A stretch of 64,000 nucleotides of DNA from Terriglobus roseus (lineage in GTDB: Bacteria; Acidobacteriota; Terriglobia; Terriglobales; Acidobacteriaceae): the NCBI RefSeq assembly GCF_900102185.1, contig NZ_LT629690.1, positions 4,092,001-4,156,000 on the forward strand, given 5' to 3'. Within the stretch, counting starts at the first letter, position 1. Every line of letters begins with the position of its first letter. A program made the position numbers and the translations under genes. The notes beneath the pieces were generated by a model. The model saw only the letters and a program-made list of their open reading frames with translations. It was not told where the DNA came from and made no database searches. This document shows positions 43,095 to 51,323 of the stretch, piece after piece.

Positions 43095-43124
43095 CCCCTC
43101 TGTGCATCCAAATGTGCAGAGGGG
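43095..43124 (+). promoter_or_regulatory. Hairpin overlapping the msrA ribosome site
   Basis: CCCCTCTGTGCA pairs with TGTGCAGAGGGG (12 bp, two G-U pairs) around a 6-base loop. GAGGGG, the only candidate Shine-Dalgarno sequence for msrA, is in its 3' arm. No T-run follows, so it is not a typical terminator. Confidence 0.55.
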
Positions 43125-43136
43125 TACCTTCTACTT

Positions 43137-43643
43137 ATGGCTACAGAGACAGCAATTCTGGCAGGCGGATGCTTCTGGGGTGTGCAGGAACTTCTGCGCA
43201 GCTATCCCGGCGTCATCTCCACACGCGTGGGTTACAGCGGCGGCGACGTGCCCAACGCAACCTATCGCAACCACGGCACGCACGCCGAAGCCGTTGAAAT
43301 CGTATTCGATCCAGCAAAGCTCACCTATCGCACACTGCTGGAGTTCTTCTTCCAGCTACACGATCCCAGCACGCTCAATCGCCAGGGCAATGATGTCGGC
43401 ACCAGCTATCGTTCGGCCATTTACTACACGACGCCAGAACAGAAGAAGATCGCCGAAGACACCATCCTCGACGTGAACTCCAGTGGCCTGTGGCCCGGCA
43501 AAGTCGTAACAGAAATCGCACCCGCAGGCCCCTTCTGGGAAGCCGAACCGGAACACCAGGATTACCTGCAACGCATCCCCAACGGCTACACCTGTCACTG
43601 GATTCGTCCGGACTGGAAGCTGCCCAAACGCAACGGCGCTTGA
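43137..43643 (+). CDS. msrA: Peptide methionine-S-sulfoxide reductase MsrA
   Basis: Repairs oxidised methionine. The 168 residues carry the catalytic GGCFWG motif with Cys12, then [27 protein letters not shown] and [27 protein letters not shown], standard MsrA blocks, ending [19 protein letters not shown]. No signal peptide, so cytoplasmic; single domain, not fused to MsrB. It is placed in the middle of the sugar operon, 59 bases after the SIS gene and 20 before the next oxidoreductase gene. A hairpin covers its ribosome site, which suggests separate control of translation. Confidence 0.95.
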   Translation: MATETAILAGGCFWGVQELLRSYPGVISTRVGYSGGDVPNATYRNHGTHAEAVEIVFDPAKLTYRTLLEFFFQLHDPSTLNRQGNDVGTSYRSAIYYTTPEQKKIAEDTILDVNSSGLWPGKVVTEIAPAGPFWEAEPEHQDYLQRIPNGYTCHWIRPDWKLPKRNGA

Positions 43644-43663
43644 GGAATAACGAGAAAGACACA

Positions 43664-44632
43664 ATGAACATCGGACTCATCGGATATGGCTTCATGGGCG
43701 GCGCACACGCTGCGGCCATCATGCACATTCCCGGCGCTACTCTTGCAGCCGTCGCCTCCCATAACAAGCCATCCGCAGATGGCCCCACACGCGGCAACCT
43801 CGATCTGAAAACCGAACCACTGCCTGACACCGTTCGCTGGACACCGAACTGGCAGGAAGTCGTCGACGATCCCACCATCGACGCCGTCGATATCTGCCTG
43901 CCCACGCCCATGCACCGCGAAGCCATTGAACGCGCCTTCGCGAATGGCAAACATGTGCTCTGCGAAAAGCCGATGGCGCTAAGCAATCAGGATTGCGAAG
44001 AACTACTCGCGCTCGCAAAAGCCAGCGGCAAGATCTTCATGATCGCGCACGTTCTGCGCTGGATGCAGCCATATCCGTATGCGTTCGACTTCGTGAAGAA
44101 AACAAACAACATCACCACCGCAACACTGCGTCGCAGCACCGGCTATCCACACTGGAGCGGCTGGCTGCGCGACATTAAAGTCAGCGGCGGAGCCATCCCT
44201 GATCTTCTTCTTCACGATCTCGATCAGGCGCTGCAATGGTTCGGCGATCCCGCCACCGTAAGCGCCACTAGCATCGGCGAAGTGGACACCATGCGTGCAA
44301 GCCTTCGCTACGCAGACAAGGAAATCATCGTCGAAGGTGGATGGCTCGCGCCGGAAACACCCTTCGCCGCCTCCTTCTCCATCACTGCCAACGATGCGTC
44401 GCTCACCTTCGCAGACGGCAAACTCACCGAAACCCACGGCAACGAATCGCAGGAAGTTAAGCTTCCCGAACACGACGCTTACTACGACGAGATTGCTTAC
44501 TTCGTCGAATGCTGCCGCACCGGCAGCGCACCCACGCTCTGCACGCCTGAAAGCTCTGCAAAGGCTGTTCGCCTGGCGTTGCTGCTCATGCAATCACGCG
44601 ACAACAACGGAAAGGAACTCTCATGGCAGTAG
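43664..44632 (+). CDS. Gfo/Idh/MocA family oxidoreductase (cytoplasmic)
   Basis: A 322-residue NAD(P) oxidoreductase: NIGLIGYGFMGGAHAAAI at the N-terminus, VDICLPTPMHREAIERAFANGKHVLCEKPMALS with the EKP motif, IAHVLRWMQPY, and GGAIPDLLLHDLDQALQWFG, in which His/Asp occupy the usual catalytic place (LLHDLD). It resembles inositol 2-dehydrogenase and 1,5-anhydrofructose reductase-like members but is not assignable. Cytoplasmic. GAGAAAG lies before the ATG. It overlaps the following TIM-barrel gene by 10 bases; the dehydrogenase/TIM-barrel pair recalls YcjS/YcjR, where C3 oxidation is followed by epimerisation of the keto sugar. Confidence 0.9.
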   Translation: MNIGLIGYGFMGGAHAAAIMHIPGATLAAVASHNKPSADGPTRGNLDLKTEPLPDTVRWTPNWQEVVDDPTIDAVDICLPTPMHREAIERAFANGKHVLCEKPMALSNQDCEELLALAKASGKIFMIAHVLRWMQPYPYAFDFVKKTNNITTATLRRSTGYPHWSGWLRDIKVSGGAIPDLLLHDLDQALQWFGDPATVSATSIGEVDTMRASLRYADKEIIVEGGWLAPETPFAASFSITANDASLTFADGKLTETHGNESQEVKLPEHDAYYDEIAYFVECCRTGSAPTLCTPESSAKAVRLALLLMQSRDNNGKELSWQ

Positions 44633-45465
44633 CAGAACCATTGGAAACAGGCCTCATCTTCTGGACGGAAAAGGATGCCAACACGCATCTTCAACACTTG
44701 AAGAGCTTCGGTCTGCGTGTATGTCAGCTTGGCATCGCGCCCACGCTCGATTGCGCTGCGGCGGTCAACGAATGGAAAGAAGCGATTGCACGTGAAGGCG
44801 TCATCGTCTCCGGCGCTGCCGTTGCGTATCGCGGAGAAGACTACGCCAACCTCGCAAAGGTGCATGAGACCGTAGGATTCACCGCACCGGGCTACGCTGC
44901 GGAACGCATTGCACGCACGAAGGAAGCGTCGAACTTCGCTGCGGCTCTTGGCATCACCTCGCTGTCATGCCACATCGGTTTCATCCCCGAAGAACCCGCA
45001 TCGCCCATCTTCACCGAACTCGTTGGCATTGCACGCGAACTCTGCGATGCATGCGCCGCCAACGGTCAGAGCTTCACTCTGGAAACAGGACAGGAAAGCG
45101 CCTACACGCTGCTGCAATTCCTCGCAGAGGTGAAGAAGCCAAACCTGCGTGTGAACTTCGATCCCGCCAACATCACCCTCTACGGCATCGGCGATCCCAT
45201 CGTTGCGCTCGACTTGCTGCAGAAGCATGTACTCTCAGTGCACTGCAAAGACGGCACATCGCCAAAAGCACTGGGTGAGCTCGGCCATGAAGTCGCGCTG
45301 GGCGAAGGTGAAGTGGACTTCCCCGCTTTCATCGCTCTGCTGAAGAAGATCGGCTTTACCGGCCCGCTCATCATCGAACGCGAAGAACCCAACGCAGAAC
45401 AGCGCGACAAGGACATTAGCCTCGCCATCGAGCGCATCGCGCAGTGGAAGCAGCAACTCGCATAA
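44623..45465 (+). CDS. Cytoplasmic sugar isomerase/epimerase-like TIM barrel protein
   Basis: A 280-residue xylose-isomerase-like barrel, without a signal peptide. CHIGFIPEEP, CAANGQSFTLETGQE, RVNFDPANITLYGIGDP, VLSVHCKDG, GEGEVDFPAFIALLKK and PLIIEREE match, block by block, the Tat-exported barrel that opens this operon; the two are paralogs kept in different compartments. The shared Glu, Asp and His are candidates for the metal site. The start overlaps the upstream oxidoreductase gene by 10 bases (AAGGA before the ATG), implying coupled translation. An epimerase or isomerase acting on the product of that oxidoreductase is the likely role. A strong terminator ends the operon. Confidence 0.87.
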   Translation: MAVAEPLETGLIFWTEKDANTHLQHLKSFGLRVCQLGIAPTLDCAAAVNEWKEAIAREGVIVSGAAVAYRGEDYANLAKVHETVGFTAPGYAAERIARTKEASNFAAALGITSLSCHIGFIPEEPASPIFTELVGIARELCDACAANGQSFTLETGQESAYTLLQFLAEVKKPNLRVNFDPANITLYGIGDPIVALDLLQKHVLSVHCKDGTSPKALGELGHEVALGEGEVDFPAFIALLKKIGFTGPLIIEREEPNAEQRDKDISLAIERIAQWKQQLA

Positions 45466-45480
45466 CTCCGTAGCAAGCAA

Positions 45481-45516
45481 GAAGAAAGGGGATGGCCTAA
45501 GGCCATCCCCTTCTTG
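45481..45516. terminator. Bidirectional Rho-independent terminator
   Basis: GAAGAAAGGGGATGGCC-TAA-GGCCATCCCCTTCTTG: 14-bp stem with A- and T-rich flanks. It ends both the sugar operon and cspA. Confidence 0.9.
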
Positions 45517-45532
45517 TTACTGAAACCTTCGC

Positions 45533-45736
45533 TTACAGAGGGCGAACGTTCTCAGCCTGCAGACCCTTCGGTCCCTTGGTCACTTCGAACTCAACCGTCT
45601 GGCCTTCTGCCAGCGAACGGAAGCCCGAGGACTGCACTGCGGTGTGGTGAACGAATACATCACCACCACCGTTTGCACGGCTGATAAATCCAAAACCCTT
45701 TGCATCGTTGAACCACTTAACTGTGCCCTGTTCCAT
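45533..45736 (-). CDS. cspA: Cold shock domain protein (CspA family)
   Basis: A 67-residue single cold shock domain. [34 protein letters not shown] shows RNP1 (KGFGFI) and RNP2 (VFVHH) with the aromatic residues that stack on single-stranded nucleic acid, and it ends [19 protein letters not shown]. It acts as an RNA chaperone; whether it is cold-induced cannot be seen. AAGGA stands 8 bases before the ATG at 45736. The frame is open upstream but the extra residues are not conserved. About 190 bases of untranslated space precede it, which is typical for this family. Confidence 0.95.
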   Translation of the reverse strand: MEQGTVKWFNDAKGFGFISRANGGGDVFVHHTAVQSSGFRSLAEGQTVEFEVTKGPKGLQAENVRPL

Positions 45737-45933
45737 GTTCTGTTCCTTGTAAAGCTGAATGTACCGACGAACGCAATGTGGAGGTAATGCGGTGACGGTG
45801 GAACCAGAAACACGCAAAATGACCAGATCGAATCCTACGATCCTTAATAGGATACCAGCCCGCCACTTTTTGGTTGGCCGGGGCACTCATCTAACTGAAT
45901 TTATTCGCGCGAAGCCCGAACCACGCCGGAGCG

Positions 45934-45956
45934 TCGAGAACCGCACGAAGTACTAG
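45934..45956. repeat. Short dispersed repeat, copy 1 (at dnaB stop)
   Basis: TCGAGAACCGCACGAAGTAC plus TAG; closely related to a stretch at 54750 (differences C/G and C/T plus one inserted base). It includes the dnaB stop codon. Confidence 0.5.
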
Positions 45957-47341
45957 TAATCCCCGCCGCCGCCACCACTCGGTGCAAGATTCTCAAAGCG
46001 CGTGTAATCCGATAGATACGCCATCTTCACCGAACCCGTAGGGCCGTTACGTTGCTTGGCGATGATGATCTCCGCCTGCCCCTTCACATCCTCGTTTTCG
46101 CGGTCGTAGTACTCCTCGCGATGGATGAAGCACACCACGTCCGCGTCCTGCTCGATCGAACCCGATTCACGAAGATCCGAAAGCAGCGGTTTCTTATCGC
46201 CCTGTCGCTGTTCGCTTCCACGTGACAACTGCGACAGCGCAATCACCGGCACATTCATTTCCTTGGCCAGCGCCTTCAAACCACGCGAAATCTGTGACAC
46301 TTCCTGCGTACGGTTTTCCGGCTTGCGTCCGCCAGGGCCACTCGCCGCAATCGTCATCAGCTGCAGGTAGTCGATCAAGATCAGGTCCAGCGAACCCTCC
46401 TGCTGCTTCAAACGACGCACCTTCGCGCGCATCTCCGTCAGCGTAATGCCCGGCGTATCGTCAATGAACATCTTCGAACTCATCAGCCGATCCAGCGCAT
46501 TGATGAGTTTCTGCTTGTCCTCACGCGGCAAAAAGCCTGTCTGAATCTTGCGGCTGTTCACCAGCGCCTCGCTGGCCAACATACGGCGCAGCAACGACTC
46601 CTTCGACATTTCCAGCGAGAAGACCGCAACCACCTTCTGATCGCGCACACTGCAGTTCTGCGCAATGTTGATGGCCCACGCCGTCTTGCCCATGGAAGGA
46701 CGCGCCGCGATGATCATCAGATCGGCCTTCTGCAAGCCGCTCGTCATGCGATCGAACTCGGTGTAATGCGTCTCCAGGCCGGTGATCTCGCGGCCCTGTT
46801 CGTAAAGCTGGTCAATGGAACCAAAGCTCTCCGTAACAATCTGCCCAATATCAGAGAACCCGCGCTTGATGGCGCTTTCGCTGATCTCCATCAGCCGGTT
46901 CTCCACATCGCCCAACACATCCAGCGACACTTCGCTCTGATCGGCGGCGCGATTCAAACCCATCTCGCACACCTGCATCAGCTTGCGCAGGATCGACTTG
47001 TCCTTCACCACCTGCACATAGTTTTCAATCGCCAGGTGGCGCGGCAAATCTTCCGTCAGCGAGATCAGATACGGACGCCCGCCAATCGCCTCCAATTCCT
47101 TGCGACGGATCAACACTTCGGCCACCGTCACAAAGTCGATGGCATGGCCCATGTCTGACAGTTCCTGCATGCAGCCATAAATGCGTTTGTGCGAGTCCAG
47201 CGAAAAGTCGTCCGCAATCAGCTTCGCCGTGGCATCCACAACGGCAACCGGGTCGGACAACATGGCGCCAAGGATCACGCGTTCCGTATGTACGGAAGCG
47301 GGAAGCCCGTCGCGCTCGACGATCTGGAGGAAGGTTGCCAT
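45953..47341 (-). CDS. dnaB: Replicative DNA helicase DnaB
   Basis: Hexameric helicase that unwinds DNA ahead of the replisome. The 462 residues show the N-terminal primase-interaction domain (about 18-120), a linker, and a RecA-like C-terminal domain: Walker A IAARPSMGKTA (about 211-221), FSLEMSKESLLRRML (DnaB H2), Walker B LILIDYLQLM and ALSQLSRGSEQR, ending with an acidic/Gly tail. No intein is present in the Walker regions where DnaB inteins often insert. AGGAG lies 9 bases before the ATG. A cluster of DnaA-box-like sequences lies upstream, in the 321-base spacer. Confidence 0.97.
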   Translation of the reverse strand: MATFLQIVERDGLPASVHTERVILGAMLSDPVAVVDATAKLIADDFSLDSHKRIYGCMQELSDMGHAIDFVTVAEVLIRRKELEAIGGRPYLISLTEDLPRHLAIENYVQVVKDKSILRKLMQVCEMGLNRAADQSEVSLDVLGDVENRLMEISESAIKRGFSDIGQIVTESFGSIDQLYEQGREITGLETHYTEFDRMTSGLQKADLMIIAARPSMGKTAWAINIAQNCSVRDQKVVAVFSLEMSKESLLRRMLASEALVNSRKIQTGFLPREDKQKLINALDRLMSSKMFIDDTPGITLTEMRAKVRRLKQQEGSLDLILIDYLQLMTIAASGPGGRKPENRTQEVSQISRGLKALAKEMNVPVIALSQLSRGSEQRQGDKKPLLSDLRESGSIEQDADVVCFIHREEYYDRENEDVKGQAEIIIAKQRNGPTGSVKMAYLSDYTRFENLAPSGGGGGDY

Positions 47342-47662
47342 GGGTGTGTTCTCCTGCGCTTAACTACCGGCGCTCGTGGAGCGGGTGCAGCATTGCGTCT
47401 TTACAGAATATGCAGTCCGCGCTCCTACGAAACAGGTATTGCCGCGGCTGCCCTGTTCAGAGTACAGCCTCTTCCACAGGCCTGCTTTTGCCCAAACTAT
47501 GCAGCAGTCGCAACTCCGTCGGACTCAATTATTCACAGTCTGTTAGCAAGCCATGTAAGCTCTCAGTTGCCTTTGTAGTTACGTTTGCACCAGTTATCCA
47601 CACACAGCCTGTGGATTGCCTCTTGGAACTGTGGATTACTGTGAATCCTGAGGAAGAAACCC
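47342..47662. promoter_or_regulatory. dnaB upstream spacer with DnaA-box-like cluster
   Basis: A 321-base spacer without a gene. On the plus strand it has TTATCCACA (47594-47602, the consensus DnaA box) and TTATTCACA (47529-47537, a one-base variant); on the minus strand CAATCCACA (47618-47610), TAATCCACA (47638-47630) and GGATTCACA (47648-47640); plus a weaker TCTTCCACA (47470-47478). Five of the six are inside 120 bases. No strong A/T-rich unwinding element is evident. It may be a DnaA-regulated promoter or part of a replication control site. Confidence 0.55.
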
Positions 47663-47959
47663 ATGTCACAGAAAGACTCTTTACCCATTCCCGCCGCGGC
47701 ATCGCGCGATCCCCGTTCGTTGGAGGTCCTGCGTGTATGGATTGCCAATGGCGAACAGCACGTGGCTCTCGCCTTTGGTATGTGGGAAGATCCCTCCGCA
47801 TGGGGACTGCTGCTGGCTGACCTTGCACGCCACATCGCCGAAGCCCACGCCCAGCAGGACGAGCAGGTGGACGCCGAAGACTTCCTGGAACAGATCCGCG
47901 CCGGGTTTGAAGCCGAACTCGACGCACCAACGGACGACGTAAGCGGCAGCGTGCAATAG
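47663..47959 (+). CDS. DUF5076 family protein
   Basis: A 98-residue cytoplasmic protein. SLEVLRVWIANGEQHVALAFGMWEDPSAWGLLLADLARHIAEAH is the core of DUF5076, a small family without known function. The C-terminal 30 residues are acidic. AGGAAG lies at normal spacing before the ATG. The VOC protein gene follows after 15 bases, so the two are probably co-transcribed. Nothing in the sequence indicates a catalytic site. Confidence 0.75.
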   Translation: MSQKDSLPIPAAASRDPRSLEVLRVWIANGEQHVALAFGMWEDPSAWGLLLADLARHIAEAHAQQDEQVDAEDFLEQIRAGFEAELDAPTDDVSGSVQ

Positions 47960-47974
47960 CAACCGGAGGCAGCC

Positions 47975-48349
47975 ATGAATGGAAAGCTGATCGGATTCGC
48001 ACCCATCACCGACGGTGATCGTGCCAAGGCGTTTTACGAAGGCATCCTGGGTCTCACGTTCGTGGGCGATGACGGCTTCGCCGTCGTCTTCCGCAGCGGC
48101 GCAAACATGGTCCGCCTCGCAAAGATGCCAAAGGTGGAACCCGCCCAGTTCACCATCCTGGGCTGGGAAACCACCTCCATTGAAGACGACGTGCAATCGC
48201 TCACAGCGAAGGGTGTCGAGTTCTCCCGATTCGGGTTTCTGGAACACGACGCGCTCGGCATCTGGACAGCTCCCGGCGGCGACAAAGTCGCATGGTTCAA
48301 AGACCCGGACGGCAACACACTCAGCCTGTCGCAACACATCACTGCGTAA
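47975..48349 (+). CDS. VOC superfamily protein (glyoxalase/bleomycin-resistance fold)
   Basis: A 124-residue protein with the paired beta-alpha-beta-beta-beta modules of the vicinal-oxygen-chelate fold. RAKAFYEGILGLTFVGDDGFAVVF is the first module, and GIWTAPGGDKVAWFKDPDGNTLSLSQH near the C-terminus is the conserved closing motif with the DPDGN turn. Expected metal ligands are only partly present, so it may be non-enzymatic or act on a different substrate. GGAGG lies 5 bases upstream of the ATG. It is the second gene of a pair with the DUF5076 gene. Confidence 0.87.
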   Translation: MNGKLIGFAPITDGDRAKAFYEGILGLTFVGDDGFAVVFRSGANMVRLAKMPKVEPAQFTILGWETTSIEDDVQSLTAKGVEFSRFGFLEHDALGIWTAPGGDKVAWFKDPDGNTLSLSQHITA

Positions 48350-48406
48350 CGCGAACAGAACCGTGCTACAAACGGAGCATCCCTATTGCTTCTGAGGTTC
48401 CCACCG

Positions 48407-50161
48407 ATGCGCCTTCTGCCGCTTGCGCTGGCTGTTGCCGTTGTTGCCTCCACCGCTGCCGCTCAGCAGCGAAGCACCTCACCGGAACCCATGTCGCCGC
48501 CGCCGATTCCCATACCGGCGAACCTGCCCGTGCTCCCCGCAGCGCAGCAGGCAAAGATGGATCACGACCTCCTCGAGATCAACATCGATCAACTGCACCA
48601 GCTCTACAAACAGCGCAAATACACGGTGGAACAGGTCACGCGCTGGTACATGGGCCGCATCACGAAATACAACGGCATCTACCGCGCGGTGCAAACGGTC
48701 AACACCGAAGACGCCCTCGCAACAGCGAAGGCGCAGGACACCGCAAAGTTCGACGCAACAAAACCGTTATGGGGCATCCCCGTAGTCATCAAGGCAAACA
48801 CCGCAGTCAAAGGCCTGATCGACAGCGACGGATGGCAAGGCTTCGCACTGCCCGGCCACGAGTTCATCGCACCGAAGGATGCAACCGTCGTAGCCCGCCT
48901 GCGCGCAGCGGGAGCGATCATCCTCGGCATCACCAACATGCCGGACTTCGCCGCCAGCGACACCAACCGCTCCACCGCCTTCGGTCGCACCGGCAACGCG
49001 TATGACGTTCGCTTCTCTCCCGGTGGCTCCAGCGGAGGAACCGTCACCGCCGTCACCAGCAACATGGCCATGCTGGGCACCGGAACCGACACCGCCAACA
49101 GCATCCGCATGCCAGCGGGAACGAGCGCGGTCGTAGGCGTCCTCCCCACACGCGGCCTCGTCAGCATCGCCGGCATCGCGCCGCTCGACTGGCTGCTGGA
49201 CAACACCGGCCCCATCGCTCGCAACGTCACCGACGCCGCGATCGCTCTCAGCGTGATGAACGGCAGCGGACACCCCGCCGATCCGCTCGACTTCCGAACC
49301 GAAGGCTCCGGCCGCACAGAAGGCGCGGACACAGCTCAGCTCGGCCCCTATCTTCCCTACCTGAAGAAGGACGCCCTCAAAGGCAAACGATTCGCCGTCC
49401 CAGCCTTCATGCTCAGCGGCAACACCGGCTTCGGCGTCTCAGTTACACCCCGCCCCACCAACGGCATGCGCCCCGAAACCCGCGCCATGTTGATGAAGAC
49501 CATCGACCAGTTCCGCGCAGCCGGTGCGGAAGTCATCATCGACGACACCTTCATGCCCGACACCTTCGCCCAGGCCGTGCGCAAGGTCAATACACGCGCC
49601 TACCGCCGCGACGGCACCAACCAGTGGCTCGCCGAGTTCGGCCCCGCGGAATACCGCTCCGTCGACGCCTATGAAAAGGCCATCGGCTCACCGCTCCCCG
49701 CAACCGTCACCGGCATCAGTCCAGCGGGAGCACCCGCGAATCCGAACCGTCCGCAGACACCACAGGTTCTCCTCAAAGACGACGCCAAAGCCGACGAATC
49801 CTACTTTGCCCCGCGCAAAGCGGCGCTCGCACTCTTTCTCTCCGAACTCGACCGCCTGCACCTGGACGGCGTGATCTATCCCAGCGCGCAGATGCCGCCA
49901 CCTGACGAAACCATGCCGCAGAACGGCCAGCTTTCCAGCGGCCCGCACTCCTCTACCGGCTGGAACAACAACATAGGCGTTCCCGCTGTGGTCGTCCCGG
50001 CTGGTTTCTATGACAGCGGCCTGCCTTTTGGCCTCGAAATCAGCACCCGCCCTTGGCACGACGGCGACCTCCTCGGCTGGGCCTACGCCTACGAGCAGTC
50101 CACCAAACTACGCAGGCCGCCGGTGCTGGTGGAGACCGGTCTATTACCGAACGCCCGCTAA
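48407..50161 (+). CDS. Exported amidase (amidase signature family)
   Basis: A 584-residue Ser-Ser-Lys amidase with a signal peptide (MRLLPLALAVAVVASTAAAQ). The triad is visible: Lys129 in GIPVVIKAN, the cis-Ser in SPGGSSGG (about 208-209) and nucleophile Ser232 in DTANSIRMP. Family members hydrolyse carboxamides; an exported form may process peptides, amino acid amides or wall fragments. The usual GGS in DTGGSIR is ANS here, a small departure. GAGG lies 9 bases before the ATG at 48407, and a TTG at 48386 is a weaker alternative. Neighbours give no substrate hint. Confidence 0.9.
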   Translation: MRLLPLALAVAVVASTAAAQQRSTSPEPMSPPPIPIPANLPVLPAAQQAKMDHDLLEINIDQLHQLYKQRKYTVEQVTRWYMGRITKYNGIYRAVQTVNTEDALATAKAQDTAKFDATKPLWGIPVVIKANTAVKGLIDSDGWQGFALPGHEFIAPKDATVVARLRAAGAIILGITNMPDFAASDTNRSTAFGRTGNAYDVRFSPGGSSGGTVTAVTSNMAMLGTGTDTANSIRMPAGTSAVVGVLPTRGLVSIAGIAPLDWLLDNTGPIARNVTDAAIALSVMNGSGHPADPLDFRTEGSGRTEGADTAQLGPYLPYLKKDALKGKRFAVPAFMLSGNTGFGVSVTPRPTNGMRPETRAMLMKTIDQFRAAGAEVIIDDTFMPDTFAQAVRKVNTRAYRRDGTNQWLAEFGPAEYRSVDAYEKAIGSPLPATVTGISPAGAPANPNRPQTPQVLLKDDAKADESYFAPRKAALALFLSELDRLHLDGVIYPSAQMPPPDETMPQNGQLSSGPHSSTGWNNNIGVPAVVVPAGFYDSGLPFGLEISTRPWHDGDLLGWAYAYEQSTKLRRPPVLVETGLLPNAR

Positions 50162-50312
50162 CATGGCCACGTAACAGTTCGGGTAACAGCAGGTAGAAAA
50201 GTCCCATCGGCCGCATACAAATCGGCATCCAATACCTGATACCTCATGAGGATGGCGTAGATCGTCGCTGTACGGCGCTGCGCCAATCAATGACACTGGA
50301 CGTTTGGAAACG

Positions 50313-51203
50313 ATGAAGCACGCGCGAAGGAATTCAATACTGCTCCTGGCCCTGTTACCAGCGCTGGGCGGTTGCCTTCGCACGACGCGCTCCGTCATGA
50401 AGACTCATCCGCCCGACCAGGTACTCACGTCGTCGCTCGATCAGGTAGTGAAGTCCACCTCCGACCGCTACAACAGCATTAAGACGCTGAAGGCTTCCGT
50501 GGAAATGCAGGCCTCCACCGGCGGTGGCAAACAGGGCAAGGTGGTCGACTACACATCGTTCAACGGCTACATCCTGATCCGCAAGCCCGGCGACTTCCAC
50601 TTCCTCGGCCTGCTCCCCGCGATTCACACGCGCATGATCGACATGGTCACCAACGGGCAGACCTTCACGCTGGTCATCCCACCCAAGAGCCGCGCCGTCA
50701 CAGGCTCCAACACGATCACAACGCCGTCGAAAAATCCGCTGGAAAACCTGCGACCTGACATGTTCACAGACTCGCTGCTGATCCAGAGCGCCAAGCCAGA
50801 AGAACTGGTCTCCATGACCTCTGACGATCGCATCTACCAGCCCGACCCTACGAAGAAATACATCGTGGACGAGCCAGAATACGAGTTCGGCATCTATCGC
50901 CCGGTACAGAACAGCCAGGAACTGAAGACACAGCGAGTCATCCACATTGGCCGTTCCACCCTGCTGCCCTATCAGCAGGACATTTATGACGAGAAGGGTC
51001 AGTTGGTCACCGTCGCAAACTACAGCGACTACAAAATGTTCGGCGATACCACCTTCGCTTCCAAGATCACTATCCGGCGTCCGCTGGACGAGATCACGCT
51101 GAACATGACCATCACCGAACTCTCCGTGAATCAGCCGCTCGAAGACGACCAGTTCGAAGCTCCCAAGATCCCAGCAAGCTACTCCGTAGAACGCCTTCCG
51201 TAG
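50313..51203 (+). CDS. DUF4292 outer-membrane lipoprotein
   Basis: A 296-residue lipoprotein: signal MKHARRNSILLLALLPALGGC with lipobox LGGC (Cys21). The rest has the pattern of LolA/LolB-like half-barrel proteins: LVKSTSDRYNSIKTLKASVEMQ-type opening, then alternating strands and a C-terminal PLEDDQFEAPKIP segment. DUF4292 members are of unknown function; a part in lipoprotein or lipid handling is inferred from the fold class only. An in-frame TTG at 50304 precedes the ATG. The gene is isolated; a bidirectional terminator follows. Confidence 0.82.
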   Translation: MKHARRNSILLLALLPALGGCLRTTRSVMKTHPPDQVLTSSLDQVVKSTSDRYNSIKTLKASVEMQASTGGGKQGKVVDYTSFNGYILIRKPGDFHFLGLLPAIHTRMIDMVTNGQTFTLVIPPKSRAVTGSNTITTPSKNPLENLRPDMFTDSLLIQSAKPEELVSMTSDDRIYQPDPTKKYIVDEPEYEFGIYRPVQNSQELKTQRVIHIGRSTLLPYQQDIYDEKGQLVTVANYSDYKMFGDTTFASKITIRRPLDEITLNMTITELSVNQPLEDDQFEAPKIPASYSVERLP

Positions 51204-51275
51204 TCGCTCCCGAAGTTAGGTAAGAAACCTAAGTTTCAATGAAAATCATTAGCTCTCGATGACGAACTCAAACGT

Positions 51276-51307
51276 AAAAAGGCGGATGGCGTATGCCATC
51301 CGCCTTT
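51276..51307. terminator. Bidirectional Rho-independent terminator
   Basis: AAAAAGGCGGATGGC-GTAT-GCCATCCGCCTTT: 11-bp stem between the lipoprotein gene and the convergent quinoprotein gene. Confidence 0.88.
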
Positions 51308-51323
51308 CAGTTCTTACAGACAC

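Noticed and set aside
43095-43124. Rho-independent terminator between the SIS gene and msrA
   Set aside because: The stem is good but the following bases (TACCTTCTACTT) have no T-run, and the downstream genes continue the operon.
47342-47662. Chromosomal origin of replication
   Set aside because: The DnaA-box-like cluster is real, but dnaA, dnaN, rpmH, parAB and an A/T-rich unwinding stretch are not seen; kept as a regulatory finding only.
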